NCBI GenBank assembly: GCA_036346375.1 | Contig: CM070514.1 | Span: forward strand, 18,876,463-18,940,462 | Source of the DNA: Guadua angustifolia | Lineage: Eukaryota; Streptophyta; Magnoliopsida; Poales; Poaceae | Reading direction: 5' to 3' | DNA: 64,000 nt | Part shown: piece after piece, positions 56,748 through 64,000 of the stretch | How the letters are laid out: each line of letters starts with the position of its first letter | Numbering within the stretch: the first letter of the stretch is position 1 | Notes under the pieces: model-generated | What the model saw: only the letters and a program-made list of their open reading frames with translations | Databases searched by the model: none | Told to the model about the DNA's origin: nothing | Translations under genes and position numbers: made by a program

Positions 56748-59470
56748 ATGGCAAAGCTTCTGATGAAGCACCATGTCGCAGCGAGGATGAAGGAGCTTGA
56801 GAGTCTCGGGGTCGCTTGACCCGGCGATGTGGCGGCGCCTGACGGCGAGACCGAATCGCATCCTGTGGACGACGAGCTTGTCTTCGCACCGAGCATTACA
56901 CGCTTCGCCTCATGGACACCGGAGAGCGACTTCATGGCAGCCTATCCTTGCCCACCGTGAGATAGAGCTCATCAACTGTGCCCAATTCCATCCTCCTCCT
57001 TTCTATCTTCTCACATCTCGCGAGGGGTTCCTTGAATCCTTCCCACCCCTCGCTTCTTCTTTCGATTCTTCTCTCTATTCCGCCTGAAAGACCCCGTGGT
57101 CGGATGCCTCTACTTTTACCGTGGACGGAATCCAATGGGCCTTCCTAAGATTCTGCATCGGACTCCTCGGTCCGTGGATCGAGCGGTGGTTTCACTCAAG
57201 AAGGGCCGGACCGAGGCGCTATCGCTCGGCTGAACCCCGATCACGGAAGAAGGAGACCCCGGAGTCAGATGACCTGGAGCTCGACGAAGAGGCCATCGCC
57301 ACCATACATATTCGCGCCCACGTGGCTCCTCACCAGTGTGATCGTCGCGACTTCGCGGAGCGGGTTTTCCTTCTAAGAGGGAGCATCCGTTTCACGAGAT
57401 CACGAGGAGCGCATTTACATGACCCGCGAGGGTACGACCGTGCGTCTTCTTGCCCTTGAGATTTGTTCGCATTCGCCCTTCGGGCCCTCTAGATAGTCCG
57501 CTTCCTTGAAGTGCCAAGGAGTCTTGGGTCGCCGCCAGGATGAACGAGATGTTCGTAAAAGAGGCACACGACTATACCCTCGATCCCCATCCCGAAAAAC
57601 GATGGCGCCGAAGCCGAGGTAGGCACTCCAAGTCGTTCTTCAGATTGTACGCCATCGGCGCTTTTCCCGATCGCTCGCTTGCGCCACAGACCACCAGAGC
57701 CGCTGACACGGCCAGAGGTTGTTCATTGCTTCTACGAGGCAGGAGCAAGAAGGGGAAGAAGAAGCCGCTGCAAGCCGACGACCGTGAGGCTAAGAAGCCT
57801 CACGTTGAATGGGCCGACCGCGCAATGGTAAGGACTCCCATGGTCGAGCCCTCGAGCCCATGCTTGTGCTTCTCCGTCTTATAACATATCTTTCTTGCAG
57901 CAGAGTGGCGGGCGGCCGCCAGTCCTCGAGCCTCGGGCGCCCAAAGGTCCCAAGAGGGAGGCCCTGACCTCGGCCTGGGACTCAAAGCCATCATGGACTT
58001 TAAGGTCCTGCACCACGGGATCAAAAAGGAGCGCCTCTACCACCACGGGAGGTCGTGGCCTTCGCCAGCCTCCGCCAAACGGAGACTCCGACCTAGGTAG
58101 ATTTTGCGCCTTCATTTGCTCACCACCTCGCAGTAACTTTTTAGCTTAGTGGTGGCTCTTAATCGCAGACCTTGAGCGCCCGAAGCTCAACACCGCCTGT
58201 GATTGACAATGACTATTGTCCGTGGCAAGTCCAGTCCGACGAAGAAGAAGAGGCAGACACGCGCCTGGCGCCGACCTCTACCGAGGACGCGGTCTCGAGC
58301 CCCGGAGCCAGTTCCCCGCGTGAGTTCGACCAAGGACTCAATGACCCGGACGAGGAAGAGCCACTCCCCGTGACCAGTGAGGACTACGGCACCGGCGAGG
58401 TAGACGCCGACGACGACGTTGATCCGCCCGAGATCGCCGAAGAAGATGGCGCCGAGGCGCTTGCCACTTACCACCGAGGACGCCCGATCATGGCGGCCGT
58501 GGCTCCCCTGCCGCCGATCATGAAGGCGCCACGTGGCAGCGCAGAAGCAGGAGCCGCGCAAGCCAAGAAGAATCTGCAAAGGAGGAGGCCGAGACCTCCA
58601 CCACGGGACGGCCGCCACCGAGACAGGGGTGAGGGCGAGCAGCCTCGAGGAGGGAGCTCGACGCTGCCGCACCACGACGGAGCGCCCAAGACCTCACCTC
58701 AAGACCCAAGAGCGAGAGTGGGTGACATCGCCTCGAACGCCGCAAGAGGTTCCGCCGATACCTGCAGTGGCCTTCGAGGGCCGCCTCGCCTGCACATAAG
58801 TTTTCTCAACCTTTAGCTCGAAGCCATTGCTTCCTTCTTCTCTACCGCTCCTCTAGCGTAACCGTGTTGATCCTTTGACCCTCGCAGCCATCGACCTGCC
58901 TCCCATGGGCCGCAAGGTCTTCAAACGCACTCGATGCGCCGAGAGCCTTGCTCGACATTTTGAGGACGATTGACGACGCGCCAAGCTTGTGGAGGACTCC
59001 GCAAGCCGAAGCGGAGGAGGCCGCGCAAAAGGCAGCAGAAGACTTTAGAGATCGCCGGCCTCGCGAGGTAGTGAAGACGCCGAGACCACTCATAAGGCCG
59101 AGCCGAGCGGGCCATCACCTGAGCGGGACCATGCGTATAAAGCCATCGAGGACGAGCGCACAGGTCGGCCAAGACGCTTGAAGCTGAGCGAGCCAAAGGC
59201 GAAGAACGAAACAAGACTGCCGTGGACCTAGCAGTCGTGTCGTCGAGGGCCTCCCCCGAGCTCGAGGCCAAGGTGAAAGAGCTCGAGGAGAAGCTGGGCC
59301 GGGCAAGCAAGGAGGCCAAGAGTGCCATGACCCAACTTCAGGAGGAACGCTGCCGCGCCGCCAAAGCCTCAACGGAAGCCATCCGACTCCAGGGCGAGCT
59401 CTCGACCTTGAGGGCCAAAGTAGCCGAGCTCGAGTAGGAGAAGCTCGTGTGCGAGATGGCCAACTTGTAG
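56748..59470 (+). pseudogene. Tat-element extra gene on the opposite strand
   Basis: Long plus-strand gene antisense to the retrotransposon genome, in several frames. The start ATG at 56748 is in near-ideal plant context (GCCGCCATGGC), giving MAKLLMKHHVAARMKELESL. An aromatic segment (YLLTSREGFL, WAFLRFCIGLLGPWIERWF, 56990-57190) recalls the plant 'putative gypsy type transposon' family (Transposase_28). Charged low-complexity segments follow (QSDEEEEADTRLAPTSTED, 58172-58816), then a C-terminal coiled coil (LEAKVKELEEKLGRASKEAK, 59220-59437) ending at a TAG. Introns may explain some frame changes (for example TCTTGCAG before 57900). Its function is unknown in the family. Confidence 0.6.
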
Positions 59471-60060
59471 ATAGGGTAGACTTCCTGCAACATTTTTGTA
59501 AGAAAATGGTTCAATGGAACAACTGTATCTCGGCTAGAACAGTTTAACGACTTAGTTTGCTTTATCATTTCTTCAACCAAGAAATTTTTCCCAATTGTGC
59601 ACTTAGCCTTTTCTCGGTCAGGGTATATTTCGTTGGCCCGTTGGCTCAAGGTCGAGCAACGCCACTTTGGGCTAAGTTAGAAATCCCGCAAAGACCAAGA
59701 CCTACAAGATCGAAAAAGGCCCACAGGAGCATAACATGGTGACGAGGAAAAACTTAGGATCTAGAGTAAGGTTCGAGTCATGACAACGATTTGCGTGTTG
59801 CACGTCAGACCCGGTCACGGGCTTAGTTCGAACCCTGGCGCAGGGGGGTATTGATGCGAAGAGGTTCGGCTTACACGTAACTCGACCACTGGGGGTGAAG
59901 GATAAGCCCCCGACATCTGGGCCAAGAGCAAGCGTGCTCATCCGAAGGTCAAGCTCAGAGAGAGTTGAGCTTGAGCGAACACAAAACATAGAAAAAAGGT
60001 GCGCAAAGACCAATCATGACAATTGAACAAGACCTTTATTGAAATTTGAGGTAAAAAGGG
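59471..60060. other. Non-coding spacer between the two convergent genes of the Tat element
   Basis: Contains a purine/pyrimidine-rich part on the minus strand (ATGTCGGGGGCTTATCC, 59895-59920), a word common near 3' ends of Tat elements. No coding domain. Confidence 0.45.
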
Positions 60061-63000
60061 TTACACATAAAATTTGCGAAGCTGGTCAATATTCCATGAG
60101 CTACAGAGCTCTCTGCCATCGGGCATCACTAGCTGGTAAGCCCCCGTGCGATCTGTTGAAACAACTCTATAGGGACCCTCCCACCGTGGGGATAGCTTGT
60201 TGGTGTTGGACGGAGCCTGAATCAGTCTCAGGGCTAAGTCCCCAACAAGGAGCTCCGTAGGTCGTACCGATCGAGATGCATGTCTGCGAAGAGCTTGCGT
60301 AGTGCACCGATCGTAGCAAAGGCACGGATCTTACTTCTTCCGCCGTAAGGTCAAGAGACCGCTCTTACTCAAGTCGATCCGATCGACCTGTCGACTTCGG
60401 CAGAGCCAGCGTGACCTCGAGGAGGTACGCTTCCGGATCGAACACGAGCCTAAGGGTGTGGACCCTATTGCTCGACCGATCGCGGGTATGAATAGACCAT
60501 AAGACGGTGGGAAGTTCGCCCACCCGCACTCGCCGTGGTCGCTCGAGCTCATCCGACACTCGCTTTTGACGCTTTGAACGATTTGTCCGTTGGCGCTTCC
60601 ATCGCTTCCATTACTGCGGTGGGCCACCGAGGCATAGCATACCTTGGTGCCGATGTCTTTGCAGAACTCCTGGAATAGCTCACTGGTAAATTGAGTTCCA
60701 TTGTCAGTAATGATTCTGCATGGAACCCCATACCTGGTGACCACGAACAGGCGGAAGAACTTGACCGCCGCGTGGGCCGTGATGGTCAGGACGGGTTCGG
60801 CTTCGATCCACTTGGTGAAGGTATCGCGATGCGACGAATAGAACTTTTTCCTCCGTGCGCATGGAAGGGGCCGAGGATGTCCAGCCCCCAGGTCGAGAAA
60901 GGCCAAGTGAGTGGGATGGTTTGGAGCGCGTAGGCAGGTTGATGCGACTTCCGAGCATGAAACTGGCAGGCTCGACAGGTGTGAACAATGTTGCGCGCGT
61001 CCTGGAGTGCCGTTGGCCAGTAGAACCCCATACGAAAAGCCTTCCCGACCATAGTCCTGAAAGAAGAGTGTGCCCCACACAGACCTGAATGAATGTCATG
61101 TAGTAGGTACTTACCCTCCTCTGGGGTGACACACTTCGTCAGGATGCCGGAGAGATTCCAGCGATAAAGTTTGACGTCCACGAGCTTATATGAGCTTGCC
61201 TGGTGCTTGATCCTGCTCCTTTCCGCTGGCTCGGCCGGGAACTCACCCGTCGCCAGGAAACGATGGATCGGCTCGGCTCACGAGGGAACACCCTCGATGA
61301 AGGCGACCGAGGCCCCTTGAACGGATATGGAGGGAGACGCCAGGGTCTCCAGGATCACATCATGAGGCACTTCGTCGTCAGATGACCCAAGGTTGGAAAG
61401 GAAATCCGCGTCGGAGTTGTCCTTCCGCGCCACATGCGTGATCTCCAGGTTCTGGAACCACTTCTCCATCTTGCGTGCCTCGACGAGGTACTTGGCCATT
61501 GAATCTTCCGAGCATTGGTAGCCCTTGTTGAACTGGTTGATAACGAGCTGCGAGTCACCCTTGACGACCAACCGGCGAACACCCAGCGCCTTGCAAGCTC
61601 GGAGCCCCGCCAAGAGAGCCTCATACTCTGCAGCATTGTTTGTTGCAGGGAAGCCGAAACGAACCACATACCTCAGCCTGTTGCCCTGCGGGGTGAGAAT
61701 GAGGATTCCAGCTCCCGAGCGTTTGAAGGACCGTGAGCCATCGAAGTACATGACCTAGGGCTTCTCCTTATCGACCTCGAGCTCAGGAGCCGGCTGCGAG
61801 GTCTGTTCGACCACGAAGTCGGCTAGCACCTGCGACTTAATAGCCGTGCGCGCCACGAACTGGAGGTCAAAAATGGCCAACTCCATGGCCCACTTGGCGA
61901 TGCGTCCTCCAGCCTATGGATTCCTCAAGATCTCCCCGAGCGGGAAGTTGCTCGGGATGACCACGGAGTGAGCCTAGAAGTAGTGCCGAAGCTTGCGCGA
62001 AGCCATGAGAAGGGCATATAGGAGCTTCTGGACCTGAGAGTAACGCTCGTTTGGTCCATAGAGCACCTCGCGAGGTAGAGCAGCAACTTCTCGCCTGGCT
62101 GCGGGGTCGTGAGCAAGGGTGGGGTTGACAAGTATACCTTCAATTCGTTGAAGGACCACTGAGCCTCGGGTGTCCACTCGAAGCCCCCGTGCTTGCGCAA
62201 GGCCTTGAAGAAGGGCAGCCCGCGCTCGTCGAGCCTCGAGATGAACCGGCTGAGGGCAACCATGTGGCCGGTGAGGCATTGCACCTGCTTTTCCGAACTC
62301 GGGGGAGCCATCTTCTCTATCGCCTCGATCTTCTCTGGGTTCGGGCCAACCCCTGAGCCCCCGATCATGTAGCCTAACACCTTCCTTGAGGCAGCGCCGA
62401 ACACGTACTTCTCCGGATTGAGCTTGATCTTGTGCTTGTTCATGTTGGCGAAGGTCTCCTCGAGATCTTGAATGTGGCTGGCTCTTCAGCGGAGCTCTTG
62501 ACGATGATGTCATCCATGTAGACTTCGAGGTTGCGACCGATCTGAGGCTCGAATGTCTTAGTCATCAGGCGCTGGAAGGTCGCCCCGGCGTTGCGAAGAC
62601 CAAACGACATGGTCGTATAGCAGTAAGTTCCGAACGGTGTGAAGAATGACGTCTTGTTCTCATCATCAACCGCCAGCTTGATCTGGTGGTACCCAAAGTA
62701 AGCGTTTAGGAAACTCAGCAGCTTGGCATTTGCTGTGGAGTCGACGATCTGGTCGATGCGCGGGAGAGGGAAGTTATCCATCGGGCATGCCGAGTTCAAC
62801 CCTGTATGATCCACGTACGTCCTCCACTTCCCCCTTTCTTCTGCACGATGACAGGGTTGGCCAGCCATTCGGAGTAATCAACCTCACGAATGAAACCGGC
62901 CTTCAACAGCTTGTCAAGATTCTCCCTGATTATTGCGACCTTCTCAGGGAGAAGCGTCGCAGGCTTTGGCGGCTGGTCGGGCGGGCACACACTCAGCATC

Positions 63001-63955
63001 TGTGCTCGACCACCTCCCTCGGGACGCCTGGCATGTCTGCCGGTTCCCAAGCAAATATGTCTTTATTGGCGCGGAGGAAGGTGATGAGCTCGAGTTCCTA
63101 TTTGGAACTCAGCTCGGCCGAGACGTGGATGCACTTGGAGGGGCCCCCCTCCTCGGCAAAGACATCACCTTCGTAGTTTGTTGTTGCCGATGATCGCCTT
63201 TTGCTCGGGCGACTCGTGGTCGGGCTAGGCCTGCTAAGGTAGCATGGGCGAGGGCTGTGGCTTGAGTCTCTGGCAACTGCACACTTTGAGGTCGCCACAA
63301 GACATGAATGACGCCGCTTGGTCATGGTAGCTTCATGCACGGTGACCATAGTGGTTGGCCGCCATGAACTTAACCAGGCGGGGCCTTGGAGATGGCATTG
63401 TAGGAGGTCACCTCGACCACCTCGAAGGTGATCATTTCGGTCGGCGGAAGTTGTCCGGCGCGCCGAAGCAGACAGGCGGGACCACCTGTCCCTGGGGTGG
63501 TCGAAGCTTCAGCACGATCCCAAAAAGCGGAATCGCGATATTCTTGATCTTCGGACCGGGATCTCGCATCGGTCGAAAGTCGCGCTAGCCAACAAGAATT
63601 GAGGAGCTCGCCGCCGACCATGACCCGCCTCGACCGGTATTGCGATGGTCGTGGTCACGACCAAGGCGATCTTGAGGTCCTTGGACATACCTTGGGAAAC
63701 ATCTTCCGCGTGAAGGTGATCATAGCCCGCCCATTTGCGGTGGTCGGGTCCAGGCTTCGGTTGGTGGCTCGGTAGACCACGCCGCAAGCATCCTTGATCT
63801 CGCCGGATCGATACGCCAAGAGCCACCGAAGATGACGTTGATCCGTCTTGCGCCTTCTTTGTCGAACTCCAAGTCGAGATCGGCTGGTCCTCTCCCGATG
63901 TTAACCCTATCGGCCGATTCTCCTTTGGGAACACGGGCATCTCCGCGTCCGTCAT
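60061..63955 (-). pseudogene. Tat-lineage Ty3/gypsy Pol polyprotein
   Basis: In minus-strand order: protease/linker region (63955-63370, frames broken, no intact active-site box seen); reverse transcriptase 63050-62440 (ENLDKLLKAGFIREVDYSEW, WRTYVDHTGLNSACP, then VYMDDIIVK with the YMDD catalytic box at 62509-62520); first RNase H 62443-61925; second archaeal-like RNase H 61751-61278 (YFDGSRS, TNNAAEYEALLAGL, DSQLVINQ, HVARKDNSDAD); integrase zinc finger 61181-61030 (HDIHSGLCGAH, CRACQFHA); integrase core (WGLDILGPF, ITDNGTQFTS); and a C-terminal part ending with RKFYV and a stop at 60061-60063. There are frame changes near 62850, 62440, 60850, 60600 and elsewhere. No chromodomain is seen. 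The gene is complete in order but broken. Confidence 0.88.
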
Positions 63956-64000
63956 AAAAAAGCCTCTAGCTTGGCTGCCAGTTCTCGCACTTCAAGCAGT

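Larger units (their letters stand above)
55740..64000 (-). mobile_element. Ty3/gypsy Tat-lineage element, truncated by window end
   Basis: The minus-strand pol (63955 to 60061) has protease, RT, RNase H, a second RNase H and integrase. The dual RNase H is characteristic of the Tat lineage (Grande/RIRE2 type). An extra gene on the opposite strand (56748-59470) lies between pol and the expected 3' LTR, also typical of Tat. The 5' LTR and gag lie beyond the window, and the left boundary is approximate. Confidence 0.8.

Noticed and set aside
58187..58675. 162-aa minus-strand frame
   Set aside because: Shadow of the charged plus-strand frame of the Tat extra gene.

Overview
The window is nuclear DNA from a grass (Poaceae). 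The evidence is the transposon content: a Tourist/PIF-Harbinger element, a Stowaway-like MITE, hAT, CACTA (En/Spm), Helitron and LTR elements of several lineages, nested in one another, with introns and almost no intact single-copy gene. The species cannot be told from the sequence. I found no rRNA, tRNA, CRISPR array or prokaryotic operon. Every recognisable protein-coding stretch belongs to a transposon or is a broken host-gene fragment.

Layout. 1-1 kb: N-terminal part of a Helitron Rep/helicase gene on the minus strand, frameshifted. 3.6-4.5 kb: broken 5' part of an ABCC (MRP-type) ABC transporter gene. 4.98-5.44 kb: element with long terminal inverted repeats. 5.82-5.86 kb: a 35-bp palindrome that looks like a Tourist element reduced to its two ends. 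7.13-11.94 kb: complete PIF/Harbinger element (TSD TAA) with a Myb/SANT-like gene and a DDE transposase gene carrying one frameshift. 12.41-23.98 kb: an 11.6-kb LTR retrotransposon (TSD ACCGT, 3.25-kb LTRs) that encodes only a Gag-like protein and has a large, highly structured non-coding part. 24.26-24.92 kb: non-autonomous hAT with a perfect 8-bp TSD. 24.9-31.7 kb: AT-rich remnants, small MITEs and tandem duplications. 31.76-42.40 kb: complete CACTA element (TSD ACA) with a decayed TNP2 transposase, a decayed second gene with a Ulp1-like protease end, and a 475-bp-arm inverted repeat. 46.70-54.51 kb: a second CACTA of the same family (TSD TTT) without TNP2, carrying a captured fragment of an IDN2/FDM-type (XH-domain) gene. 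Inside it, at 48.34-53.44 kb, sits a Ty3/gypsy element that keeps gag and protease but has lost RT, RNase H and integrase. 55.7-64.0 kb: truncated Tat-lineage Ty3/gypsy element with pol on the minus strand (dual RNase H) and an extra gene on the opposite strand.

The most unusual material is in the 12.4-24.0 kb retrotransposon. Its LTRs carry about twenty hairpins that share the pentaloop TGTGT (variants TGAGT, TGTAT, TTTGT) while their stems differ and remain complementary. Its non-coding internal region carries about fifteen copies of a primer-binding-site-like word (AGTGGTATC), including antisense copies, followed by a run of polypurine-tract-like words just before the 3' LTR. The PBS type, multiple PPTs and palindromic LTRs recall Sireviruses (Ty1/copia), but no pol is present to confirm the lineage. 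The second notable signal is a large inverted repeat shared by both CACTA elements.
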